Origin: Dietzia massiliensis
Lineage (GTDB): Bacteria > Actinomycetota > Actinomycetes > Mycobacteriales > Mycobacteriaceae
Length of the DNA: 37,976 nucleotides
Reading direction: 5' to 3'
Assembly: GCF_018390595.1 (NCBI RefSeq)
Contig: NZ_JAHBAV010000033.1
Span: 1 to 37,976 of the forward strand
Part shown: one piece after another, positions 32,101 through 37,976 of the stretch
How the letters are laid out: each line of letters opens with the position of its first letter
How positions within the stretch are numbered: the stretch's first letter is position 1
Notes under the pieces: generated by a model
The model's input: only the letters and a program-made list of their open reading frames with translations
Told to the model about the DNA's origin: nothing
Databases searched by the model: none
Translations under genes and position numbers: made by a program

Positions 32101-32365
32101 CGAGTACCGCGTGCTGCCGGACCGCGGGCTGGCGGTGAGCTCCACCAACACGTGGCAGTCGTGGGATGGCGGCGGGCCGCTCGGCTTCATCGAGCTGCTG
32201 CTCGAGGGCGAGACCGTGCCGACCTACCTCGAGCACGACTGGGACCGCGACTGGGGATCGCTCGTGCGGTACTCGCCGCTCGTGCCCGAGGCGCGCGAGG
32301 CGACCGTCGACCACGGCGAGGCCGTACGGTCGGGGCTGTGGAACGGCGGGCCGCTCGCGCGCTGA
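29126..32365 (+). CDS. emb: Emb-family arabinosyltransferase
   Basis: A 1079-residue membrane arabinofuranosyltransferase (GT-C fold), which adds arabinose from decaprenyl-phosphoarabinose to cell-wall arabinogalactan; the ethambutol target family. The layout is standard: an N-terminal helix (GIIAAVSGLIGILLAIVVPL), a first extracellular beta domain, then multiple helices from about 215. The catalytic acidic pair is in NTADDGYI (Asp279-Asp280), and NNGLRPEPIIAFG (about 379-391) is the conserved downstream loop. A C-terminal carbohydrate-binding domain lies outside the membrane. A Ser/Thr/Gly-rich acidic insert (TDTPGTGESSDTTSTTAG) lies near residue 800. Met296 in SSGYMPEVF aligns by eye with EmbB Met306. 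No second emb gene is in the window. Confidence 0.95.
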   Translation: MPSTASEVPVVPERTQSGPRWGIIAAVSGLIGILLAIVVPLLPVTQTTTSISWPEGGTLDPVTAPLVAYYPLDIEVELPCSAVTELREQGREDGVLVSTAPREAGEDAGARGLMVSVAGPNVEVRSRNVLIASAPTEAVAAPGGCSSIRVIADSGSIGAEFTGLSVDGQGVGGRIDRDLRPQVVGVFTDLDGAAPEGMSVDITVDSRYTTQATALKQIAIVVGVLAIIVALVALHRLDLRDGRLARRILPPGWWKPRPLDVLVVGTLLVWHFIGANTADDGYILTEARAAVSSGYMPEVFRYYGAPYAPFGMPYYLYTAMSAVSLGSIWLRLPALLLGIGSWILLSREVIPRLGIAARRAPAVRWSTAAVFLAFWLTYNNGLRPEPIIAFGVLATWVSLERALATGRLLPAATGFIIGGLTLSAAPTGTFCIAVIIAASRPLLLLVIRRARRDGWIPTVAPLLAAGLGVLHLIFLDQPLVTTLQSSALLGDVGPTGRWFEEVWRYEWLMNPTPDGSLARRFAVLTMFLSLITCAAILFRKGRVPGVAIGPARRIVGLAAISIAFMALNPTKWTHHFGAFATIGAALAALVTMAVMPTATRSLRNRMLFLAAVFFVLALSFTSTNGWWYISIYGIPWGGAQPSVAGVTLSSVLVGLMLLALVAALVLHYREPFVTRTGPQRPDRDRGPLHRFAREISRAPLGLAAALVVVIIVASMAAAVRNQYPAYSVGLQNLRALSGKPCGIADAVLAEPDANAGLLAPVGEPRDQLEAGAEAVRFEPDGIPTDLTATQDVDTDTPGTGESSDTTSTTAGTEGGVRAGEGINGSHAVLPFGLDPARVPVLGSHQTGAQFNAETTTDWYPLPDRSDENPLITIAVAGSFAPDALRVEYATGGGTEAAGSVLPLDIGPAPAWRNLRVPVDTLPEDTTAIRLVVRDLDPDPSRWIAFTPPRMPELVTMQELVGDTRPVLPDWAVAFHVPCLRPFDEYAGIHELPEYRVLPDRGLAVSSTNTWQSWDGGGPLGFIELLLEGETVPTYLEHDWDRDWGSLVRYSPLVPEAREATVDHGEAVRSGLWNGGPLAR

Positions 32366-32370
32366 ACGGC

Positions 32371-32376
32371 TAGCAT
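32371..32376 (+). promoter_or_regulatory. Candidate -10 for the enoyl-CoA hydratase gene
   Basis: TAGCAT lies 63 bases before ATG 32440. The leader that follows is AT-rich for this genome (TTTACAAGGATTTCCAACTA). Confidence 0.4.
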
Positions 32377-32439
32377 CGGCCCCGGAGTCTTTACAAGGAT
32401 TTCCAACTAATCGTAGGCAGACACAGAGTGGAGACGCGC

Positions 32440-33225
32440 ATGTCCGTGACCGAGAAGCAGTTCGAGAACATCCTGGTCGAGCAGACCGACCGGGTCGCCA
32501 CCATCACGCTCAACCGCCCCCAGGCGCTCAACGCGCTGTCCAGCGCCATGGAGAAGGAGGTCGTCGAGGCCGTCGAGGGCCTGGACTCGGACCCCGGCGT
32601 CGGCTGCATCATCATCACCGGCTCGGAGAAGGCCTTCGCGGCCGGCGCCGACATCAAGGAGATGAAGGACAAGAGCTACCCGGGCATCTACCTCGAGCGC
32701 TTCTTCCACGACTGGAAGCGCCTCACCGCCGCGCGCACCCCGATCATCGCCGCGGTGTCCGGTTTCGCCCTGGGCGGCGGCTGCGAGCTGGCCATGATGT
32801 GCGACATGATCATCGCGGGCGACAACGCCAAGTTCGGCCAGCCGGAGATCACCCTCGGCGTCATCCCCGGCATGGGCGGCTCGCAGCGCCTGACCCGCGC
32901 CGTGGGCAAGGCCAAGGCCATGGATCTGTGCCTCACGGGTCGGCAGATGGACGCCGAGGAGGCCGAGCGTTCCGGCCTGGTCGCGCGCGTGGTCCCCGCC
33001 GCCGAGCTGCTGGACGAGGCCCGCAAGGTCGCGGAGAAGATCGCGTCCATGAGCAAGACCACCGCGATCGCCGCGAAGCAGGCGGTCAACCGCTCGTTCG
33101 AGACCACGCTCGAGGAGGGGCTGCTCGCCGAGCAGAACGCCTTCTACGCGCTGTTCGCGACCGAGGACCAGTCCGAGGGCATGTCCGCGTTCGCGGAGAA
33201 GCGGAAGCCCGAGTGGAAGCGCTGA
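32440..33225 (+). CDS. echA8: Enoyl-CoA hydratase (EchA8-like crotonase)
   Basis: A 261-residue crotonase. It hydrates 2-enoyl-CoA to 3-hydroxyacyl-CoA in beta-oxidation. The oxyanion-hole segments [11 protein letters not shown] and [13 protein letters not shown] are present, with catalytic Glu116 (GGGCELA) and Glu136 ([19 protein letters not shown]), the pair required for hydratase activity. The C-terminal trimerisation helix ends [10 protein letters not shown]. The overall look is that of mycobacterial EchA8. ATG 32440 is preferred to an in-frame GTG four codons earlier because GGAG lies 6 bases upstream. The gene overlaps the start of the COG0523 GTPase, so the two share a transcript. Confidence 0.93.
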   Translation: MSVTEKQFENILVEQTDRVATITLNRPQALNALSSAMEKEVVEAVEGLDSDPGVGCIIITGSEKAFAAGADIKEMKDKSYPGIYLERFFHDWKRLTAARTPIIAAVSGFALGGGCELAMMCDMIIAGDNAKFGQPEITLGVIPGMGGSQRLTRAVGKAKAMDLCLTGRQMDAEEAERSGLVARVVPAAELLDEARKVAEKIASMSKTTAIAAKQAVNRSFETTLEEGLLAEQNAFYALFATEDQSEGMSAFAEKRKPEWKR

Positions 33226-34427
33226 GCAACGGTCTCGCGCACGGTCACCTCGCCGGGGGCGGTGACGGGCGCACGGACGCCCGCCGCGCCCCCGGTGAGC
33301 CGTTGCCGGTACTGGTCCTGACCGGCTACCTGGGCGCGGGCAAGACCACCCTTCTCAACCATCTGCTCTCCGGCGCGCCCGGCCTGCGGATCGCGGCGAT
33401 CGTCAACGACTTCGGCGAGATCGACGTCGACGCCACCGCCGTGGCCGGCCGCGTGGACTCCATGGTCTCGCTCGCCAACGGCTGCGTGTGCTGCGAGGTG
33501 GACGCCAGCGAGCTGGCCGGGACGCTGGGCCGACTGGCTGATCCGGACATGGGTCTGGACCTGGCGGTCATCGAGGCCAGCGGGCTCGCGGAGCCGTCCG
33601 TGCTGTCCCGAATGGTGCACGACGTGCCGCGCGATGTGGTGCGGCACGCAGGGATGATCCAGGTGGTCGACGCCGAGGGCCTCGATGACGCCATGGAGCG
33701 GCACCCGAGACTGGCCGCGCACCTGGCGGAGGCCGACCTCGTCGTCGTCAACAAATGCGACCTCGTCACCCGCGAACGGTTCGGCGAGCTCCGATCGACG
33801 ATCCGCGCCCACGCCCCGCGCGTCGCCGTACTGCCCGCGGTGCGCGCCGCCGTGCCGGCCGGGCTGCTCCTGGGACTGGAACCCGCCGCGCCCCGCACCG
33901 CGTCGACCGCCGCGCCGGACGGGGGACACGCGCCGGGCGGCGACGCGCACAACAACTCCCACCTCCACGACGGCTACACGGCCGTCACCGTCGCGCCCGA
34001 CGGCCACCTCCACCCGCGCCGGTTCCTCGCCGCGGTCTCCGCCCCGCCGACCGGCGCCTACCGAGCCAAGGGCACGCTGACCCTGGCGGACGCGGACGGC
34101 CCGCGACGCTACGAGGTGGCCCTGGTGGGCCGCCGGTTGGAGCTGCGCGCCGGGGGATCCGGACCCGACGGCCTGGTGGTGATCGGCGTGGGGATGGACG
34201 ACGACGAGGTGACGCGCTTCCTCGATGAGGCCGTTCTGACGCCCGGTGAGCACGTCGACCCCGCCGCCGGACTCGGCCTTCACCCGTACCTGATCGGCGA
34301 CCCGGACTCCAGCGACGTGGAGGAGTGGATCTACGACGAACAGCGCGCTGCGCCGCTCACCGGGGCCGCGGCCATGTTGGCCGACCCCGAGGATCCCGAG
34401 GCATTCGATCCAGCATTCACCCCCTGA
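33213..34427 (+). CDS. COG0523 (CobW/ZNG-type) metal GTPase
   Basis: A 404-residue G3E GTPase, taking GTG 33213, which overlaps the echA8 end by 13 bases and has GGAAG about 9 bases upstream. A CTG at 33222 is an alternative start. Walker A is GYLGAGKTT (38-46). The metal-binding CxCC motif is CVCC (91-94) in [13 protein letters not shown]. The Mg/switch motif is EASGLAEPS, and the base-recognition motif is NKCD (180-183). A His-rich linker (His239, 246, 250, 252 in [16 protein letters not shown]) and a CobW C-terminal domain follow. Such proteins insert or traffic Zn, Co or Ni. Context gives no metal: the upstream gene is a hydratase and no Zur-like box is visible. A PduO adenosyltransferase lies 1.1 kb away, so a cobalamin link is possible but weak. 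Confidence 0.88.
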   Translation: MEALSNGLAHGHLAGGGDGRTDARRAPGEPLPVLVLTGYLGAGKTTLLNHLLSGAPGLRIAAIVNDFGEIDVDATAVAGRVDSMVSLANGCVCCEVDASELAGTLGRLADPDMGLDLAVIEASGLAEPSVLSRMVHDVPRDVVRHAGMIQVVDAEGLDDAMERHPRLAAHLAEADLVVVNKCDLVTRERFGELRSTIRAHAPRVAVLPAVRAAVPAGLLLGLEPAAPRTASTAAPDGGHAPGGDAHNNSHLHDGYTAVTVAPDGHLHPRRFLAAVSAPPTGAYRAKGTLTLADADGPRRYEVALVGRRLELRAGGSGPDGLVVIGVGMDDDEVTRFLDEAVLTPGEHVDPAAGLGLHPYLIGDPDSSDVEEWIYDEQRAAPLTGAAAMLADPEDPEAFDPAFTP

Positions 34428-34462
34428 GCGTCCTCCGGGTGGGAACGCCTGCCGCACTACCC

Positions 34463-34477
34463 CCGTCAACCTGACGG
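34463..34477 (+). terminator. Small hairpin after the COG0523 gene
   Basis: CCGTCA-ACC-TGACGG is a 6-bp stem 35 bases after the stop codon. It is short and without a U tract, so weak. Confidence 0.3.
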
Positions 34478-34518
34478 TCGTCTCATGTTGGCGTTGGGCG
34501 TCCCCCCGTCTACGTGCG

Positions 34519-34524
34519 TATAGT
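34519..34524 (+). promoter_or_regulatory. Candidate -10 of the GAF-LuxR regulator
   Basis: TATAGT is the closest -10 to consensus in this region, with TTGGGC (34494-34499) at 19 bases. The predicted leader is about 80 bases and contains a perfect hairpin CCCCACCG-CCCG-CGGTGGGG (34562-34581) 15 bases before the ribosome site. Confidence 0.55.
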
Positions 34525-34609
34525 GGCGCTGACGACGGCGAAGTGTCGCACCGACAGGGGGCCCCACCGCCCGCGGTGGGGGTGCTGCACTGAACGGGGA
34601 GGAGACCTC

Positions 34610-35494
34610 GTGGACGAGGAGAATACGGGCCGCGGCTCGAGCGCCGCGGGCGATGCCCAGCGGCGCAAGCGTGACCTCGCCTCGGTGCGCAGCGCCATCG
34701 CGGCCCTGCGTGAGGCGACGGGGATCCCCGTGACGATCGGGGGAGTGGTCGGCGAGGGACACACGCTCGTGCTGTCCGAGTCGCTCGGTATGCGGACCTC
34801 CGCGATGAAGGACCTCAAGGTCCACTACGGCGCCGGCGTGGGCGGGAAGGTCATGGCCACCGGCAAGCCGGTCGGGGTGGCCGACTACCCGCGCGCGGGC
34901 GTCATCACCCACGAGTACGACCTCCCGGTGCTCTCCGAGGGCTTGCGGTCCATGGCCGCGATCCCGGTGGTGGTGGGCAAGGACGTGCGCGCCGTCATCT
35001 ACGCGGGCGTGCACTCGTCGGTGCGGTTCGGCGAGAAGGTCCTCAACCAGATGGCCGCCACCGCCCGCGCCCTCGAGCAGGAGATCGCCGTCAACGACGC
35101 GCTGGCGGCCCGCGGTGCGGCCCCGGTCGGTCCCGGCTCGGGTGAGGGCCGCTGGGACGACGTGCTGTCCAACGAGCGGATGCGCGAGACCCACGCCCGC
35201 CTGCGGATGCTCGCCTCACGCACCGAGGATCCCGACGTCCGCGCCGAGCTCGAACGGATCTGCGCGGAGATGGTCTCGCCGCCGCCCGAGATGCCCACCG
35301 CGCGCCTCTCCCGCCGCGAGCTCGACGTGCTGGCGTGTGTCGCCCAGGGCAAGACGAACATCGAGACCGCCGCCGATATGGGCATCGGTGCCGAGACCGT
35401 CAAGAGCTACCTGCGATCGGTGATGCGCAAGCTCGACGCCCACACCCGCTTCGAAGCGGTCAACGCCGCGCGGCGCATGGGCGCGCTGCCCTGA
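34610..35494 (+). CDS. GAF-LuxR family transcriptional regulator
   Basis: A 294-residue regulator. An N-terminal GAF-type sensory domain (about 30-170) includes REATGIPVTIGGVVGEGHT, VHYGAGVGGKVMATGKPVGV, YPRAGVITHEYDLPVL and MAAIPVVVGKDVRAVIYAGV. A helical linker then leads to a C-terminal LuxR HTH (about 228-290): LSRRELDVLACVAQGKTN, then TAADMGIGAETVKSYLRSVM, then RKLDAHTRFEAVNAARR. Related GAF-LuxR proteins in actinobacteria control catabolic genes. The neighbours do not name a target. GTG 34610 is chosen because GGGGAGGAG lies just upstream; a long in-frame extension would read through the leader hairpin and promoter. Confidence 0.87.
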   Translation: MDEENTGRGSSAAGDAQRRKRDLASVRSAIAALREATGIPVTIGGVVGEGHTLVLSESLGMRTSAMKDLKVHYGAGVGGKVMATGKPVGVADYPRAGVITHEYDLPVLSEGLRSMAAIPVVVGKDVRAVIYAGVHSSVRFGEKVLNQMAATARALEQEIAVNDALAARGAAPVGPGSGEGRWDDVLSNERMRETHARLRMLASRTEDPDVRAELERICAEMVSPPPEMPTARLSRRELDVLACVAQGKTNIETAADMGIGAETVKSYLRSVMRKLDAHTRFEAVNAARRMGALP

Positions 35495-35525
35495 GCCGCG
35501 CGGCGTAGAGCGGGCGCGGGACGCG

Positions 35526-36098
35526 TCAGCGCTCGCCGCCCGGCACCCACAGCACGTCGCCCTCGGGATTCGCGACGCGGCCCAGCACGAACAGCAGGTC
35601 CGAGAGCCGGTTGAGGTACTTGGCCGGCAGGACCGAGGTGGTCTCGGGGAACGCCTCGACGGCAGCCCACGCCGCCCGCTCCGCACGGCGGGCGACGGTG
35701 CGCGCGACGTGGAGGTACGCGCCCCCGGGGGTCCCGCCGGGGAGGATGAACGACGTGAGGTCCGGCAGATCCGCGTTGAACTCGTCGATCCAGCCCTCGA
35801 GCCGGTCGATGTAGGACTGCTCGATCCGCAGCGGCGGGTATTTGGGGTTCTCCACCATGGGGGTCGACAGGTCCGCGCCCGCGTCGAAGAGATCGTTCTG
35901 CACCGTCCTGAGCACGGTGGCGACGCGCTCGTCGAGACCGCCGACGGTCAGGGCCACGCCGATGGCGGCGTTGGCCTCGTCGCAGTCCGCGTACGCCGCG
36001 AGCCGAGGGTCGTTCTTGCTCACCCGAGAGAAGTCGGACAATCCGGTCGATCCGTCGTCGCCGGTGCGGGTATAAATCTTGGTCAGATGAACAGCCAT
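35526..36098 (-). CDS. PduO-type ATP:cob(I)alamin adenosyltransferase (Rv1314c-like)
   Basis: A 190-residue PduO-family enzyme that transfers adenosyl from ATP to cob(I)alamin, making coenzyme B12. The ATP-binding N-terminus is KIYTRTGDDGSTGLSDFSRV. The second nucleotide motif is FILPGGTPGGAYLHVARTVA followed by RRAERAA. The C-terminal part is PAKYLNRLSDLLFVLGRVAN. Family length is normal. In M. tuberculosis Rv1314c is also divergent from murA, directly before the rRNA operon. The ATG follows TAGGTT by 7 bases. The open frame extends far upstream only as antisense to murA. Confidence 0.94.
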   Translation of the reverse strand: MAVHLTKIYTRTGDDGSTGLSDFSRVSKNDPRLAAYADCDEANAAIGVALTVGGLDERVATVLRTVQNDLFDAGADLSTPMVENPKYPPLRIEQSYIDRLEGWIDEFNADLPDLTSFILPGGTPGGAYLHVARTVARRAERAAWAAVEAFPETTSVLPAKYLNRLSDLLFVLGRVANPEGDVLWVPGGER

Positions 36099-36105
36099 GG
36101 GAGTC

Positions 36106-36111
36106 AACCTA
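36106..36111 (-). promoter_or_regulatory. Leaderless-type promoter of the PduO gene
   Basis: TAGGTT ends 7 bases before the ATG at 36098. Confidence 0.6.
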
Positions 36112-36158
36112 CGTGGCCGCGGGGCCCCGCGGTCGGAGGACGGCCCGGCGGTCTCGCC

Positions 36159-36164
36159 TAGGGT
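36159..36164 (+). promoter_or_regulatory. Leaderless-type promoter of murA
   Basis: TAGGGT ends 6 bases before the murA GTG at 36171. It is divergent from the PduO promoter, with 47 bases between the two -10 elements. Confidence 0.6.
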
Positions 36165-36170
36165 GGACGC

Positions 36171-37454
36171 GTGAGCGGTAATCCCACGTCCCGCGAGGAG
36201 AGTTTCCTCGTCAGAGGCGGCACCCGACTGTCCGGAGAGATCTCCGTCGCGGGGGCCAAGAACAGTGTCCTCAAGTTGATGGCGGTCGCCCTGATGGCCG
36301 AGGGCCGGACGACGCTGACCAACTGTCCCTCGATCTCCGATGTGCCGGCGATGGCCGATGTGCTGAGGCACCTCGGGTGCACGGTCGAGATCTCCGGCGA
36401 CACCGTGGTGATCGACACGCCCGCCGAACCGGGGCACATCGCGGACGACAAGGCGGCCCAGCGACTCCGAGCCTCGGTGTGCATCCTGGGCCCCCTCGTC
36501 GGCCGCCACCACCGGGCCGTGATCGCGATGCCGGGCGGAGACGCGATCGGGAGCCGCCCCCTCAACTGGCACCAGAACGGGCTCAATCGTCTCGGCGCCC
36601 GCACCAGGATGGACCACGGTCGCCTGGTCGTCGAGGCCACCGAGCTCCGGGGCGCGAGCTACGAACTGAGCTTCCCCTCCGTCGGCGCGACCGAGACCTT
36701 CGTGACCGCGGCGGTGTTGGCGAAGGGCACCTCCGTGCTGAAGAACGCCGCCCGCGAGCCCGAGATCGTGGACATCTGCGACCTGCTCAACGAGATGGGC
36801 GCACAGATCAGCGGCGCGGGGACGAGCACCATCACGATCCGCGGCGTCGATGAGCTCACTCCCGTCAGTCACCGGGTGATCGGCGACCGGATCGTCGCCG
36901 CCACCTGGGCGATGGGCGCGGTGATGACCCGGGGGGACGTCACCGTCACCGGGATCGACCCGATGTTCATCCACGTGGTGCTGGAGAACCTCCGCGCCGT
37001 GGGTGCCGACGTCGAGACGGGACCCGACCACATCCGCGTCCGTCAGGAGGGCAGACCCCGCGCGCGGGACATCCGGACCCTGCCGTTCCCCGGGTTCCCG
37101 ACCGACCTCCAGCCGATGGCGATCGCCCTCGCCTCGGTCTCCGAGGGGGTCTCGGTGGTCACCGAGAACCTCTTCGAAGCCCGGTTCCGCTTTGTCGAGG
37201 AGATGGTGCGGATGGGTGTCGACGCCGAGACCGACGGTCACCACGCGAAGATCGTCGGTCGCGAGCGCCTGGACTCGGCGACGGTCTGGGCGAGCGATAT
37301 CCGCGCCGGCGCCGGGCTCGTGCTCGCGGGGATGTGCGCGGATGACGTGACCGAGGTCTGCGAGGTGTTCCACATCGACCGCGGGTATTCCGACTTCGTG
37401 GGCAACGTCCGCTCGCTCGGCGGCGACATCGAACGGGTTCCCACCCATCGGTGA
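36171..37454 (+). CDS. murA: UDP-N-acetylglucosamine 1-carboxyvinyltransferase MurA
   Basis: A 427-residue cytoplasmic enzyme for the first committed step of peptidoglycan synthesis (UDP-GlcNAc + PEP). The substrate Lys-Asn pair is in [12 protein letters not shown] (Lys30-Asn31). The active-site loop reads [15 protein letters not shown] with Asp124 where E. coli has fosfomycin-alkylated Cys115. Mycobacterial MurA has the same Asp, which gives intrinsic fosfomycin resistance. The C-terminal [16 protein letters not shown] and [14 protein letters not shown] motifs are intact. The GTG start follows TAGGGT by 6 bases. The gene runs in the same direction as the rRNA operon that begins about 230 bases downstream; no terminator separates them that I can see. 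Confidence 0.97.
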   Translation: MSGNPTSREESFLVRGGTRLSGEISVAGAKNSVLKLMAVALMAEGRTTLTNCPSISDVPAMADVLRHLGCTVEISGDTVVIDTPAEPGHIADDKAAQRLRASVCILGPLVGRHHRAVIAMPGGDAIGSRPLNWHQNGLNRLGARTRMDHGRLVVEATELRGASYELSFPSVGATETFVTAAVLAKGTSVLKNAAREPEIVDICDLLNEMGAQISGAGTSTITIRGVDELTPVSHRVIGDRIVAATWAMGAVMTRGDVTVTGIDPMFIHVVLENLRAVGADVETGPDHIRVRQEGRPRARDIRTLPFPGFPTDLQPMAIALASVSEGVSVVTENLFEARFRFVEEMVRMGVDAETDGHHAKIVGRERLDSATVWASDIRAGAGLVLAGMCADDVTEVCEVFHIDRGYSDFVGNVRSLGGDIERVPTHR

Positions 37455-37687
37455 CAGAGGCGACCGGTGAGGGTGGGCCGCGAAACGAGCGGATGTGAGC
37501 CCGTGGTTCGTGCCCCGAGCCCGCGCGCCCCCGGCGCCGACGCCCGGAAAGACGTCTTGACCAGGCGATTAGTACTTTCGTTGCGGCTCGTGTAACTTTA
37601 TCGGAGCCGCCAGGGAGCGGGGCCGGAACGAGAAGAACCGGCTCGGCGAGTTGGGGGCGGGCCAGAGTGGGAAGTGGTTCACCCGGT

Positions 37688-37716
37688 TTGACTGGGGTGG
37701 GCGAGTGACTTACTCT
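37688..37716 (+). promoter_or_regulatory. Main rRNA operon promoter
   Basis: TTGACT (37688-37693) and TACTCT (37711-37716) are separated by exactly 17 bases, the best -35/-10 pair in the window. Transcription should start near 37723, giving a leader of about 230 bases before 16S rRNA. Confidence 0.8.
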
Positions 37717-37791
37717 GGAGGAGTTGCCCCGAAAGGGCGACGATCACCCCGCGAGACGGTGGCTGAGGCTGCTGGTGAGCGGTGTGTGGGT

Positions 37792-37815
37792 GTTGTTTGA
37801 GAACTCAACAGTGTG
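37792..37815 (+). promoter_or_regulatory. Actinobacterial rrn antitermination (boxA-type) element
   Basis: TTTGAGAACTCAACAGTGTG closely resembles the conserved leader element of mycobacterial rRNA operons, which is read as the box region for Nus-factor antitermination. Its core TTGAG-AA-CTCAA is symmetric. Confidence 0.75.
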
Positions 37816-37851
37816 TTTTGTTTGTGATAGTGCCAAATTTTTTGTTTGGTT

Positions 37852-37890
37852 GCGACCCTTTCACATCCCTGTCGTGGGGGTCGCGTTTTT
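37852..37890 (+). other. Terminator-like hairpin inside the rRNA leader
   Basis: GCGACCC (37852-37858) pairs with GGGTCGC (37878-37884), followed at once by GTTTTT. The form is that of an intrinsic terminator, but it sits after the antitermination element and before 16S, so it may be a processing stem or a checkpoint for unmodified polymerase. A second stem follows at 37892-37913 (GAACAGCCA/TGGTTGTTC, loop GTTT). Confidence 0.5.
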
Positions 37891-37950
37891 GGAACAGCCA
37901 GTTTTGGTTGTTCTGTTGCTATGGATTGTGCTTTTCGTAGTGCTGAGAAG

Positions 37951-37976
37951 CTTTTATGGAGAGTTTGATCCTGGCT
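37951..37976 (+). rRNA. rrs: 16S ribosomal RNA, 5' end only
   Basis: AGAGTTTGATCCTGGCT (37960-37976) is the universal 16S 5' sequence. The mature end is probably close to 37951, judged from related genes; the exact base cannot be fixed here. The gene runs off the window. Confidence 0.95.

Larger units (their letters stand above)
37455..37950 (+). other. rRNA operon promoter and leader region (gene-free)
   Basis: About 500 bases without a protein gene. In order they hold a weak candidate promoter (TAGTAC 37570-37575 and TAACTT 37593-37598), the main promoter at 37688-37716, a boxA-like antitermination segment, two hairpins, and an AT-rich leader that leads into 16S rRNA. Confidence 0.8.

Noticed and set aside
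29825..32314. An 829-codon minus-strand frame opposite emb
   Set aside because: Low-complexity Arg/Gly/Asp/His protein with no recognisable domain, fully explained by third-position GC bias of emb.
36099..37448. In-frame upstream extension of the PduO gene through murA
   Set aside because: The adenosyltransferase domain begins at MAVHLTKIYTRTGDDG, 7 bases after a -10. The extension is antisense to murA.
37557..37562. TTGACC as the -35 of an upstream rRNA promoter
   Set aside because: The sequence at 17-19 bases downstream (GTTGCG) is not a -10. A TAGTAC/TAACTT pair is slightly better but remains weak.

Overview
The window is high-GC actinobacterial chromosome with few long non-coding stretches. 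The lineage is shown by a mycothiol synthase (mshD), an Emb-type arabinosyltransferase, an LmeA/DUF2993 protein, a DUF3073 protein, a MurA with Asp in place of the fosfomycin-target Cys, and a gene order that follows the Mycobacterium tuberculosis blocks Rv0787-Rv0823c and Rv1314c-Rv1315-rrs. This points to a mycolic-acid-bearing member of the Mycobacteriales. Dietzia or a close relative is my guess from protein style and the single emb gene in view, but it is not proven by anything here.

Layout: (1) 1-2165: a Xre-type regulator plus membrane protein pair, divergent from a GPx-type peroxidase, then a DUF2334 protein. (2) 2263-14468: a purine biosynthesis island (purS-purQ, purL, purF-purM) interrupted by a small acidic surface-protein candidate, a trans-acting enoyl-reductase-like protein, a DUF1275 membrane protein, an unknown membrane protein, and an LssY_C protein coupled to a sterol-carrier-like protein. 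(3) 14630-19448: DUF3073, YgfZ, aminodeoxychorismate lyase, nitrobindin with an unlisted 32-residue membrane peptide in front, an anchored unknown protein and a rhodanese. (4) 19459-27019: lmeA, glnR-mshD, the pstSCAB phosphate transporter and convergent phoU. (5) 27096-29011: dusB and four tRNAs (Lys on minus; Glu, Asp, Phe on plus). (6) 29126-37454: emb, enoyl-CoA hydratase, a COG0523 metal GTPase, a GAF-LuxR regulator, a PduO-type cobalamin adenosyltransferase and murA. (7) 37455-37976: the rRNA promoter and leader and the first bases of 16S rRNA.

Regulatory architecture is the most informative part. Twelve genes that begin transcription units have a TAnnnT hexamer ending 6 or 7 bases before the start codon, the arrangement expected of leaderless mRNAs. 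Genes without it tend to carry a clear Shine-Dalgarno sequence. Upstream of both pstS and phoU lie GTTCAC-type repeats phased at exactly 11 bases, read here as PHO boxes, so the transporter and its regulator probably form one phosphate-starvation regulon. Other sites include a perfect inverted repeat inside the promoter of the Xre regulator, a CRP/GlxR-like palindrome and a three-copy palindrome array in the 535-base gap at 3547-4081, an 18-base direct repeat three helical turns apart upstream of emb, and a 22-base tandem repeat at the end of ygfZ.

I found no mobile element, CRISPR array or phage module. The best candidates for undescribed biology are the 77-residue acidic porin-like protein at 3313-3546 with its elaborate upstream region, and the 32-residue leaderless membrane peptide coupled to nitrobindin at 17949-18047. 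All family assignments are by recognition of motifs and gene order; no database search was run.
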